Translations under genes and position numbers: made by a program
Part shown: positions 1 through 6,068 of the stretch, piece by piece
Layout of the letters: every line of letters begins with the position of its first letter
How positions within the stretch are numbered: the first letter of the stretch is position 1
Notes under the pieces: generated by a model
The model's database searches: none
The model's input: the letters and a program-made list of their open reading frames with translations, nothing else
Told to the model about the DNA's origin: nothing
Assembly (NCBI GenBank): GCA_002403515.1
Contig: DHHZ01000048.1
Coordinates: forward strand, 1-6,068
Direction of reading: 5' to 3'
DNA: 6,068 nt
From: Legionellales bacterium UBA4759
Lineage (GTDB): Bacteria; Pseudomonadota; Gammaproteobacteria; Legionellales; Legionellaceae

Positions 1-16
1 CCTGCTTGGAAATAAG

Positions 17-45
17 TTGACAAAATACACTTTTTGATTAAAAAT
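17..45 (+). promoter_or_regulatory. Candidate sigma70 promoter of the first gene
   Basis: A perfect -35 hexamer TTGACA lies at 17-22. At 17 bases spacing stands AAAAAT (40-45); TAAAAA (39-44) at 16 bases is an equal alternative. Each matches four of six -10 positions. Transcription would begin near 51, giving a leader of about 25 bases that contains the GAGG ribosome binding site and the ATG at 76. The -35 is strong and the -10 mediocre, and the AT-rich surroundings make chance matches easy. Confidence 0.55.
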
Positions 46-63
46 TAAATATATGTGCGTTGT

Positions 64-67
64 GAGG
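64..67 (+). promoter_or_regulatory. Ribosome binding site GAGG that fixes the start at 76
   Basis: GAGG at 64-67 lies eight bases before the ATG at 76. An in-frame GTG at 55 would put this site inside the coding region and would start almost at the predicted transcription start. The site therefore favours ATG 76. Confidence 0.6.
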
Positions 68-75
68 TCTTAAAT

Positions 76-855
76 ATGTGTGCTTTTAAATGCAGTAATT
101 ATCAACAATATGTGAATTTACTTCCACAGGATGCCAAGGCCTCCCTTGAAACGGCTATGCGTCAAAATCAAGCTAAATTGGATTTGTTACTAGACCCCAA
201 TAGTCCTGATTTACAAATTCAAATCAATCCAAAACTTAATCTCAAGGATAAGCAAGCCATTGGTATTTCACAAACTATAGAAACGCATATCAACACCAAT
301 TTTTTAGAGCCGCTTATCCAACAACTTGAAGACAATCGTGAGGAAATCAAAGCAGCAGGCCATCAAGACATCGATGCTAAGATTCGCTCATTAAAGCAAC
401 AACAAATGAAACTTTTAAATTCAATTCGAGCGACGACCAATCAAAATCCACTGGATTTTAATTTATTAAAGGGCAAAGTCATTGCGCCCATTGGTGACAA
501 TCAGCGGTCTTTTCAATTTGACTCCGCTTATGAACTAGAAAAGATAACCACATCCATTGCAGAAACGGTGCTAAAAGAAAATCATTCACTGCCTTTAGTT
601 ATCAGAGTAACCTCTCCAAGAGACCCCGAGTCTGCTCAACAACCTCCCGTTAAAGATTACGTGGATAAGATACTCTTGGGAGCAGCTAAAGCAGGCATCA
701 GACCCGATCAGGTACAAATTTTTGTCGATGGTACACCGCAAGCGACAGACCAGAAAGGTCTTGGCAATGATGCACGCTATAATCAATTTGTTCAAACAGC
801 AAAAGACGTCATGGAAACCAAAACTTCTTCGCAAACTTATACTGTACGCCCCTAG
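76..855 (+). CDS. Hypothetical soluble protein, helical N-terminus and alpha/beta C-terminus
   Basis: I do not recognise this 259-residue protein. It has no signal peptide, no membrane segment and no familiar catalytic motif, so it is probably cytosolic or exported by a route without a cleaved signal. Residues about 18-115 are rich in Gln, Lys, Glu and Leu and read as long amphipathic helices, possibly coiled coil (for example the KQQQMKLLNSI stretch). Residues about 140-220 look like alternating strands and helices: a strand near 173-179 (LPLVIRV), a helix near 190-208, then a strand near 212-217 (QVQIFV). This suggests a small alpha/beta domain. The tail (SSQTYTVRP) is polar. ATG 76 is chosen over GTG 55 because of the GAGG eight bases upstream. 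The gene has its own promoter-like sequence, and a 150-base gap separates it from rimO, so it is probably monocistronic. If the host is a Legionellales-type bacterium, a secreted effector is conceivable, but nothing in the sequence proves that. Confidence 0.8.
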   Translation: MCAFKCSNYQQYVNLLPQDAKASLETAMRQNQAKLDLLLDPNSPDLQIQINPKLNLKDKQAIGISQTIETHINTNFLEPLIQQLEDNREEIKAAGHQDIDAKIRSLKQQQMKLLNSIRATTNQNPLDFNLLKGKVIAPIGDNQRSFQFDSAYELEKITTSIAETVLKENHSLPLVIRVTSPRDPESAQQPPVKDYVDKILLGAAKAGIRPDQVQIFVDGTPQATDQKGLGNDARYNQFVQTAKDVMETKTSSQTYTVRP

Positions 856-867
856 AACACCTAGGGG
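849..867 (+). terminator. Small hairpin at the 3' end of the first gene, possible weak terminator
   Basis: CCCCTAG (849-855) and CTAGGGG (861-867) form a perfect 7-bp stem around the five-base loop AACAC. The stem includes the stop codon of the first gene. The nearest T run (878-882) is about ten bases downstream rather than adjacent, so this is not a textbook intrinsic terminator. It could instead protect the mRNA 3' end. Confidence 0.4.
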
Positions 868-871
868 TCAC

Positions 872-900
872 TTGAACTTTTTCGGTGGCTCATGTAAAAT
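872..900 (+). promoter_or_regulatory. Candidate sigma70 promoter upstream of rimO
   Basis: TTGAAC (872-877, four of six consensus positions) is followed after exactly 17 bases by TAAAAT (895-900, five of six). The start would be near 907, giving a leader of roughly 100 bases before the rimO ATG at 1005. It lies just after the hairpin at 849-867, as expected for separate transcription of rimO. Confidence 0.4.
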
Positions 901-1004
901 TTGTACATTCAATAGGATAATCGCTTGTGTAGTGAACTGTTTTGCTGTCATCAGCCTACCTGATAGTTCAATGCCGTAATCTCTGTTTGTGGAACTTTAT
1001 TCAA

Positions 1005-2312
1005 ATGCAAAATTCAAAAATTGGATTCGTCAGTCTCGGCTGTCCCAAGGCTCTTGTTGATTCTGAAAGAATCATTACTCAACTGAAAGCGCAAGGCTAT
1101 GAACTCGTCAATAGCTATGAAGATGCCAATGTCGTTATCATCAACACCTGTGGTTTTATTGAGTCTGCGATCGAAGAATCGATGCAGGCGATTCAAGAAG
1201 CCATGGCTATCAATGGCCGAGTCATCGTCACGGGCTGTTTGGGTGCAAAAGCCGATAAAATTAAGGCTGTTTGTCCTGATGTTCTCCATATCAGTGGTCC
1301 ACATGCTTATGAAGAAGTCATTCAAGCAGTTCATCAACATGTCCCACCTCCACAAGATCCTTTTACACAATTAATTCCACCGCAAGGCATCAAATTAACA
1401 CCAAGACATTATGCCTATTTAAAAATTTCTGAGGGTTGTAATCACCATTGCTCATTTTGCATTATTCCCTCAATGCGCGGCAAATTACAAAGTTATTCGA
1501 TTGCGCAATTGTTAAGTGAAGCTCAAAAACTAAAAGAGGCTGGTGTCAAAGAGTTACTGATTATCTCTCAAGATACATCTGCTTATGGCGTTGATAAAAA
1601 GTACGAAGCTGTTGCTTGGAAAGACCAAACCATCGCCACTAAATTTTATGATTTGTGTAAGGCATTAAGTGAATTGAGAATATGGGTCAGACTTCATTAT
1701 GTTTATCCTTACCCCCATGTCGATGATATCATTCCATTGATGAGTCAAAATGGTTTATTACCTTATATTGATATTCCATTACAACATGCAAGCCCAAGTG
1801 TTTTAAAGGCCATGCGTCGTCCTGCCAATCAGGAAAACACACTATTGCGCATCAAAAAATGGCGTGAAATTTGCCCAGAAATCACCATTCGCTCGACATT
1901 TATTGTCGGATTCCCAGGGGAAACCGAAGAAGATTTTGAAGAATTATTGGCATTTTTAAAAGAAGCGCAATTGGATAGAGTTGGTTGTTTTCAATACTCA
2001 CCTGTGGAGGGCGCGACAGCTAATGATTTACCTAACCCTGTACCTGATGAAGTCAAACAGCAACGCTTTGAACGCTTTATGGAAGTTCAATCTGAAATTA
2101 GTTACCAAAAACTTCAACAAAAGATTGGTAAAACTATAGAAGTATTGATTGATGATATTCAAGCAGAGCAAATCATTGCCAGAAGCAGTGCAGATGCACC
2201 AGAAATTGATGGCTTGGTGTACCTACCTTTTCATCCAGAGGTCAAAGTCGGTGATATGCTGGAAGTCACTATCGTCGATAACGACCACTATGACTTATTC
2301 GCCGAATATTAA
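1005..2312 (+). CDS. rimO: Ribosomal protein S12 methylthiotransferase RimO
   Basis: RimO is a cytosolic radical-SAM enzyme that adds a methylthio group to the beta carbon of a conserved aspartate of ribosomal protein S12 (Asp88/89 in E. coli numbering). The 435 residues match the usual length of about 440. The N-terminal UPF0004 domain carries the three cysteines of the auxiliary 4Fe-4S cluster: C13 (SLGCPK), C49 (NTCGF) and C78 (TGCLG). The radical-SAM CxxxCxxC motif is C145, C149 and C152 (GCNHHCSFC). Conserved RimO stretches follow, including SQDTSAYG, RLHYVYPYPHVDD, DIPLQHASP and FIVGFPGETEEDF. The C-terminal TRAM domain (about 368-435) includes the typical RSxADAPEIDG. This pattern separates it from the tRNA enzymes MiaB and MtaB. 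ATG 1005 gives the expected short N-terminus. An in-frame TTG at 942 would add 21 unconserved residues. The Shine-Dalgarno is weak (GGA at 991-993). All key residues are intact. Confidence 0.98.
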   Translation: MQNSKIGFVSLGCPKALVDSERIITQLKAQGYELVNSYEDANVVIINTCGFIESAIEESMQAIQEAMAINGRVIVTGCLGAKADKIKAVCPDVLHISGPHAYEEVIQAVHQHVPPPQDPFTQLIPPQGIKLTPRHYAYLKISEGCNHHCSFCIIPSMRGKLQSYSIAQLLSEAQKLKEAGVKELLIISQDTSAYGVDKKYEAVAWKDQTIATKFYDLCKALSELRIWVRLHYVYPYPHVDDIIPLMSQNGLLPYIDIPLQHASPSVLKAMRRPANQENTLLRIKKWREICPEITIRSTFIVGFPGETEEDFEELLAFLKEAQLDRVGCFQYSPVEGATANDLPNPVPDEVKQQRFERFMEVQSEISYQKLQQKIGKTIEVLIDDIQAEQIIARSSADAPEIDGLVYLPFHPEVKVGDMLEVTIVDNDHYDLFAEY

Positions 2313-2350
2313 AAGCAAAAATTTGATAAGAGCTTGTGCAAGAAATCTCA

Positions 2351-2379
2351 TTTACAGCAATTTGAGTTTCTGTTAAAAA
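2351..2379 (+). promoter_or_regulatory. Candidate extended -10 promoter for the membrane protein / SDR pair
   Basis: TTTACA (2351-2356, five of six -35 positions) is followed after 17 bases by TAAAAA (2374-2379, four of six -10 positions). A TG at 2371-2372 stands where an extended -10 element would be. Transcription would start near 2386, about 22 bases before the ATG at 2408. The region is AT-rich, so this is tentative. Confidence 0.35.
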
Positions 2380-2407
2380 ATAGCATGAGCTTTCAAAATT
2401 ATTTATT

Positions 2408-4498
2408 ATGCTTCGTTTTCTTTTTCCGATTGCCCTATTTTTAAGTGCTTTTTTAGTTTTCATCATTCAACCCATGGTGGCTAAAGCTTTATTACCTTAT
2501 TTTGGCGGGTCATCTGGTGTATGGACGGTCAATTCACTTTTTTTTAACAGTGAATTATTGTTGGGTTACTCCTACGCCACCTTATTAAGTTGGTTGCATC
2601 AAAGTAAACGCTGGCGCACCATTCATACCCTTTTAATATTATTAAGTTTAATCAGCATCCCGATTGTATTTTCTTTAAAATCCAATGCTCATGCGCCGGA
2701 ATGGTCAATTATCAAAAATTTAACTATTCAACTGGGGTTACCAATACTTGTGTTATGCGCTACAGCCCCATTACTTCAATTTGCCTATAGCCAAACCCAT
2801 GAAAAAAACGCAAAAGACCCTTACTTTTTGTATTCAGCATCCAATATGGGTAGTTTATTGGCCTTAATCATTTATCCTTTCCTGATTGAACCGCATTTTT
2901 ATCTCACTGACCAATTTAATTTATGGAATGCCACCTACATCATTTTTATTTCATTACTAGGTGTCATTTTTTATTTCAATGGATTTTCTAGTGAAAAAAA
3001 CCCCAAACATTTGGAAATTGAAACCCATCAACCATTCAAATGGTATCATCCTTTCTATTGGATGTTTTTAAGTTTTGTTCCCTGTAGTTTAATGCTTGGG
3101 GTGACTACTTTCATCACCACGGATGTTGTGTCAATCCCTTTGTTATGGCTCACACCACTTTTTTTATATTTGTTAACATTTATTCTAATTTTTCGTCAAA
3201 AACCACTCATATCACTCAGTTTTTTATCAAAAAATGCCCTTTATCTTTTAATCATTCCACTTCTTAGTATGATTAAACTAGTCAGTGCCATCCCCAGTCT
3301 GATTTTAATTTTATTACACCTGGCGAATTTTTTTGTGTTATCACTGCTTTGCCATCAAACTCTCTACCATCATCGCCCCAATCATTCACAATTAACTCTT
3401 TTTTACATGTCCCTAAGCTTTGGTGGTTTTTTAGCTGGCGTATTTAACGGTATATTCGCCACAAATTTCTTTAATGATAATTATGAATATTATATTGCCA
3501 TGATTTTGGCTTTACTGGTCTTTCCAAAAGTCATCAAACAAAAAAAAGGATGGATTTACCATCTTGTGATTTTTGGATTATTGTTTTTGCTGTATTTTAA
3601 AGAATCTAATCTTGAACAATTGGGTTTTATCGTCATACTCTTTTGCATATTTGCTTTTCAAAAAACCAAATATAGTATGATTCTTTCATTGAGTTTATTA
3701 TCAATATTTGGTTTTCAAACCCATCAATTTAAAAATGAAAAAGTACTTGGAGTACAAAGAAATTTCTATGGGACTAAAAAAATCATTGCGCTTGACAATG
3801 TACATGCCTTGATTAATCAATCAACCATTCATGGGCTTCAAGACATTAAAAACCCTTATCCCAATGGCGAAAATGCTTACTATGGTATCGTTGCACCTTT
3901 AATTCATGATATGAAAAATATATTTCATCCCTTCACCGCATCTATCATCGGCTTAGGTACTGGCAGCATGGTTTGTCAGTTTGATAAAGCCAATCACGTT
4001 CATGTGGTTGAAGTTGATAAACAAGTGATTGATATCGCCAAAAATTCTGATTTTTTCAGCTATTTAAAAAAATGTCCGGTAAAATTGAAAATTCATGAAA
4101 TGGATGGCCGATTATTTTTAGAGTCTTTACCAGAGCAAAGCCAAGACTTGATTATCATCGATGCATTCAACTCTGATTCATTACCCACCCATTTGTTGTC
4201 TATGGAGGCTTTTAAAAGTTACCAAGAAAAACTCAATAAAAAAGGTGGACTTTTGATCAATATCAGCAATCGTCATCTTAATCTTCAACCCGTCATCAAA
4301 GCCAACGCATTGGCATTAAATTTTATGTTATTTTCTATTCAAGGAGATACTAAAAATTATCAATTTGCTTCTCATTGGTTGTTTTTGACAGAAAATCCCG
4401 ATTGGATTAAAAATCTTCAGGGCTATCAATTTGATACTTCGAGTAAACCTTTACTTTGGACTGATAATTATTCGAGTATATTACCTATATTGCATTAG
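2408..4498 (+). CDS. Fused membrane (MFS-like) / spermidine-synthase-like protein
   Basis: This 696-residue protein joins a polytopic membrane half to a soluble C-terminal domain, as in the proteins usually named fused MFS/spermidine synthase. Residues 1 to about 430 hold around 14 hydrophobic segments. The family's N-terminal signature is clear: QPMVAKALLPYFGGSSGVW, then FF and LLLGYSYA. WLTPLFLYLLTF and SLSFGGFLAGVFN follow later. From about residue 440 the chain is a Rossmann-like domain: a glycine-rich nucleotide loop GLGTGS (515-520), acidic E535/D537 in VVEVDK, D566 in MDGR, and D585 in IIIDAFNSDSLP. In true spermidine synthases this last region reads close to DxxDPxGP. That motif is absent, so the aminopropyl donor or acceptor may differ and polyamine synthesis is not assured. 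No good Shine-Dalgarno precedes ATG 2408, but the next ATG (2474) would remove the conserved N-terminus. The gene is probably co-translated with the SDR gene that follows. Confidence 0.9.
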   Translation: MLRFLFPIALFLSAFLVFIIQPMVAKALLPYFGGSSGVWTVNSLFFNSELLLGYSYATLLSWLHQSKRWRTIHTLLILLSLISIPIVFSLKSNAHAPEWSIIKNLTIQLGLPILVLCATAPLLQFAYSQTHEKNAKDPYFLYSASNMGSLLALIIYPFLIEPHFYLTDQFNLWNATYIIFISLLGVIFYFNGFSSEKNPKHLEIETHQPFKWYHPFYWMFLSFVPCSLMLGVTTFITTDVVSIPLLWLTPLFLYLLTFILIFRQKPLISLSFLSKNALYLLIIPLLSMIKLVSAIPSLILILLHLANFFVLSLLCHQTLYHHRPNHSQLTLFYMSLSFGGFLAGVFNGIFATNFFNDNYEYYIAMILALLVFPKVIKQKKGWIYHLVIFGLLFLLYFKESNLEQLGFIVILFCIFAFQKTKYSMILSLSLLSIFGFQTHQFKNEKVLGVQRNFYGTKKIIALDNVHALINQSTIHGLQDIKNPYPNGENAYYGIVAPLIHDMKNIFHPFTASIIGLGTGSMVCQFDKANHVHVVEVDKQVIDIAKNSDFFSYLKKCPVKLKIHEMDGRLFLESLPEQSQDLIIIDAFNSDSLPTHLLSMEAFKSYQEKLNKKGGLLINISNRHLNLQPVIKANALALNFMLFSIQGDTKNYQFASHWLFLTENPDWIKNLQGYQFDTSSKPLLWTDNYSSILPILH

Positions 4499-4501
4499 GA
4501 G
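4497..4501 (+). promoter_or_regulatory. Ribosome binding site AGGAG overlapping the upstream stop codon
   Basis: AGGAG at 4497-4501 shares its first two bases with the TAG stop (4496-4498) of the membrane protein gene and lies five T residues before ATG 4507. Ribosomes finishing the first gene would sit on the start site of the second, which suggests translational coupling. Confidence 0.8.
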
Positions 4502-4506
4502 TTTTT

Positions 4507-5358
4507 ATGCGACACGTTTTAGTAGGATATGGCTATTGTGCAACCCATTTGTCGAGCCTATTGATTGAACATCAGCAAAAAGTCATGACACTATCTCGGG
4601 GTAAAAAGCCTACAACTCATCCGCTCATCGAACACGTCAGTATTGATGTACAACAAGAACCTGTCGCAATTGACGCGCAGGATGTCATCTATTATTTTAT
4701 CCCTCCTAATAAAAACTATGAAAACGATGTGATTCTTGAAAAATTTTTAAATCATCTCACCAATATTCCTCAAAAAATTATTTATATTGGTTCAAGTGGG
4801 GTATATGGTCACCAATCTGATGAATGGGTCAATGAATTAACACCTTGTCATGTTGAAACTCTAAGACAAAGACAAAGAAAAAATGCCGAAGAACAACTTC
4901 AAATATTTAGTGAAAAACATCAGGTTCCATGTGCATTATTAAGAGTGGCGGGTATTTATGGACCAGCACGTATTCCTTTGGATTCAGTCCTCAGTCAACA
5001 ACCTGTCATAATCACCTCTGAAGCACCATTGATGAATCATATTTATGTTAAAGATTTGGCAAAAATTCTTTTTTATTTAGGAAAAGATATCACCTACCAT
5101 GGCATCCTCAATGTTGCTGATGGGACACCATCCCCAATGGGTAAGACCCAACAACTTTTAGCAGAGCTTATCAATTATCCCAAAGCACCCATGATTAGCT
5201 TTCAAGAAGCATGGCTTCATGCCTCAGAAATGAAAAAAGAATTCATGACACAAAGTAAAAAACTAGACATTAGTTTTCTTCAACAGATCTTAAAAAACAG
5301 CACCATCATGCTGACACCGATTGACCAAGCACTTCAAGAAATTTTGAAGGCTGATTGA
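4507..5358 (+). CDS. YeeZ-like atypical SDR / NAD-dependent epimerase-family protein
   Basis: This 283-residue cytosolic protein has an extended-SDR Rossmann fold and most resembles E. coli YeeZ and its relatives. The N-terminal strand and dinucleotide loop read VLVGYGYCATHL, with G7, G9 and a third position changed to A12. IYIGSSGVYG (92-101) is the strand with the SDR serine. The usual YxxxK pair is not present; the aligned stretch is near residues 120-130 (RQRQRKNAEEQ). LRVAGIYGP (145-153) and the NHIYVKDLA region match the substrate-side elements of the family. A GILNVADG segment and a SKKLD segment near the C-terminus also fit YeeZ relatives. Loss of YxxxK suggests a non-classical reaction or a binding role; the substrate is unknown. 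The strong AGGAG five bases upstream fixes the start. The gene begins eight bases after the membrane protein stop, so the two are very likely one operon. Confidence 0.88.
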   Translation: MRHVLVGYGYCATHLSSLLIEHQQKVMTLSRGKKPTTHPLIEHVSIDVQQEPVAIDAQDVIYYFIPPNKNYENDVILEKFLNHLTNIPQKIIYIGSSGVYGHQSDEWVNELTPCHVETLRQRQRKNAEEQLQIFSEKHQVPCALLRVAGIYGPARIPLDSVLSQQPVIITSEAPLMNHIYVKDLAKILFYLGKDITYHGILNVADGTPSPMGKTQQLLAELINYPKAPMISFQEAWLHASEMKKEFMTQSKKLDISFLQQILKNSTIMLTPIDQALQEILKAD

Positions 5359-5360
5359 AC

Positions 5361-5389
5361 TTGTTTTTTGGACTACAGTGCTGTATGAT
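5361..5389 (+). promoter_or_regulatory. Candidate promoter for tRNA-Pro
   Basis: TTGTTT (5361-5366, a poor -35) is followed after 17 bases by TATGAT (5384-5389, five of six -10 positions). The start would be near 5396, about 47 bases before the mature tRNA end, leaving a leader for RNase P to remove. A short dyad TACAG-TG-CTGTA (5374-5385) overlaps the spacer and the first bases of the -10. Confidence 0.4.
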
Positions 5390-5408
5390 TGCAGCGTTTA
5401 TTGGGAAT

Positions 5409-5432
5409 GCATACGGTTTTTTATCTGTATGC
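5409..5432. repeat. Inverted repeat in the tRNA leader
   Basis: GCATAC (5409-5414) and GTATGC (5427-5432) are perfect inverted copies separated by 12 T-rich bases, ending ten bases before the tRNA. In RNA this would be a short stem in the 5' leader. A role in processing or as a protein site is only a guess. Confidence 0.35.
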
Positions 5433-5440
5433 TCCATATG

Positions 5441-5519
<79 letters not shown>

Positions 5520-5638
5520 ACAATTAAACCCAATAAATCCTCATCTTCACAATCCCTTGCTAAAAAACTATTTTTGATTGATTATAAATAATTTTAACTC
5601 AATTTTAATGTGCTTTTTTTGTTTTGATGCATAAATCA

Positions 5639-5644
5639 AAGGAG
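5639..5644 (+). promoter_or_regulatory. Ribosome binding site AAGGAG that fixes the GTG start at 5650
   Basis: AAGGAG at 5639-5644 is a near-perfect Shine-Dalgarno five bases before GTG 5650. The upstream in-frame GTG at 5644 overlaps the site itself and cannot be served by it. Confidence 0.7.
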
Positions 5645-5649
5645 TGGTT

Positions 5650-6033
5650 GTGCGAAACATATTTAAAGTTTTTTTATTAGCCAGTGTATTTTTATCTCAA
5701 AGCATCTATGCTGATTTTACCAATGGTGGCTTTGAGGACCCCTCTTACATCACAACCACCAATCCCAACGTAGGCATCCCTTCCTGGACCTCAACGGGTT
5801 ATTTATTCACAGGTTATCGTGCCGGTTTAGTGCTTCCACCCAAAAGCCTAGATGATATTGTTTTAGTAAGCTCACCCAAAGCACCTTTTGGTATTACAGA
5901 TATTTTTGATGGAGCCACACAAAGTCTGACCGATTATTTTTTAGTGGGTGCAACCCCTACATCCAATTTATATCTACCTGAGGTTGGAACACAAACAGCC
6001 ATGATTAATCTTCGCTCTAAACATCTAACATAG
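5650..6033 (+). CDS. Secreted protein of unknown function, short and possibly interrupted by TAG
   Basis: This 127-residue product begins with a clear Sec signal peptide: MRN and one Lys, then a hydrophobic core (VFLLASVFLSQ) and a likely cleavage after SIYA. The mature part starts DFTNGGFEDPSY. The F-x-NGGFE-P opening is common at the N-terminus of secreted carbohydrate-binding-like or DUF642/PEP-CTERM-type proteins with beta-sandwich folds, and such proteins are usually much longer. A second family-like segment is LPEVGTQTAMINLRS near the end. The frame stops at TAG 6031-6033, but the same frame is open from 6034 to the window end (AVSGASAKPKW). This may therefore be the 5' part of a longer gene broken by a CAG-to-TAG change, or a genuinely short protein. 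GTG 5650 is chosen from the AAGGAG five bases upstream. It lies 130 bases after the tRNA. No strong promoter is evident, only AT-rich sequence with a TATAAA at 5583-5588. Secretion is well supported; function is not known. Confidence 0.65.
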   Translation: MRNIFKVFLLASVFLSQSIYADFTNGGFEDPSYITTTNPNVGIPSWTSTGYLFTGYRAGLVLPPKSLDDIVLVSSPKAPFGITDIFDGATQSLTDYFLVGATPTSNLYLPEVGTQTAMINLRSKHLT

Positions 6034-6068
6034 GCTGTTTCAGGTGCCTCTGCCAAACCCAAATGGGC

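Noticed and set aside
55..75. GTG start at 55 for the first gene
   Set aside because: It would put the GAGG ribosome binding site inside the gene and lies almost at the predicted transcription start. ATG 76 has correct spacing.
595..834. Minus-strand open frame inside the first gene
   Set aside because: It is antisense to a well-supported gene, its composition is unlike a real protein (many Cys, Phe and Leu), and no homologue is recognisable.
942..1004. TTG start at 942 for rimO
   Set aside because: The added 21 residues have no RimO counterpart, and the known N-terminus (short lead then IGFVSLGCPK) fits ATG 1005.
1014..1370. Minus-strand open frame inside rimO
   Set aside because: It is antisense to a highly conserved rimO segment and is best explained as a by-product of its codon use.
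2342..2369. Imperfect inverted repeat GAAA(T)CTCA / TGAGTTTC after rimO, considered as a terminator
   Set aside because: The stem is AT-rich with a bulge and is followed by an A run, not a T run, on the + strand. It also overlaps the better-supported promoter candidate.
5374..5385. LexA-type SOS box
   Set aside because: The half-sites are in the order ACAG then CTGT with a two-base gap, whereas the LexA box is CTGT-N8-ACAG.

Overview
The window is AT-rich bacterial DNA with all recognisable genes on the + strand. RimO is strikingly close to the gammaproteobacterial form, and the tRNA-Pro(GGG) has the same anticodon arm and D-arm pattern as enterobacterial proL with an encoded CCA. Together these suggest a low-GC gammaproteobacterium. 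A Legionellales-type organism (Legionella, Coxiella, Berkiella and relatives) is a guess from composition and gene types, not something the sequence proves.

Layout. A consensus-like promoter (17-45) leads into an orphan 259-residue soluble protein (76-855), whose stop codon lies in a small hairpin. A 150-base gap with a candidate promoter leads to rimO (1005-2312), the ribosomal protein S12 methylthiotransferase. After a 95-base gap comes a two-gene unit. Its first gene is a 696-residue polytopic membrane protein with a C-terminal spermidine-synthase-like domain (2408-4498). Its second is a YeeZ-like atypical SDR/epimerase-family protein (4507-5358), whose Shine-Dalgarno sequence overlaps the upstream stop. 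A tRNA-Pro(GGG) gene follows (5443-5519). The last gene (5650 onward) starts a secreted protein with a clear signal peptide. It hits a TAG at 6031, and the frame stays open after that to the window edge, so it may be a broken longer gene.

How the genes relate. rimO and the tRNA are translation genes with no evident link to their neighbours. Only the membrane/spermidine-synthase-like protein and the SDR protein look co-translated, and their joint substrate is unknown. The gaps at 856-1004, 2313-2407, 5359-5442 and 5520-5649 hold only candidate promoters, small dyads and ribosome binding sites. I found no insertion sequence, CRISPR array, riboswitch or long repeat, and no convincing minus-strand gene. 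I see no clear evidence of a new multi-gene system. The items most worth a look are the orphan first gene, the non-canonical catalytic region of the fused membrane protein, and the interrupted exported protein after the tRNA.
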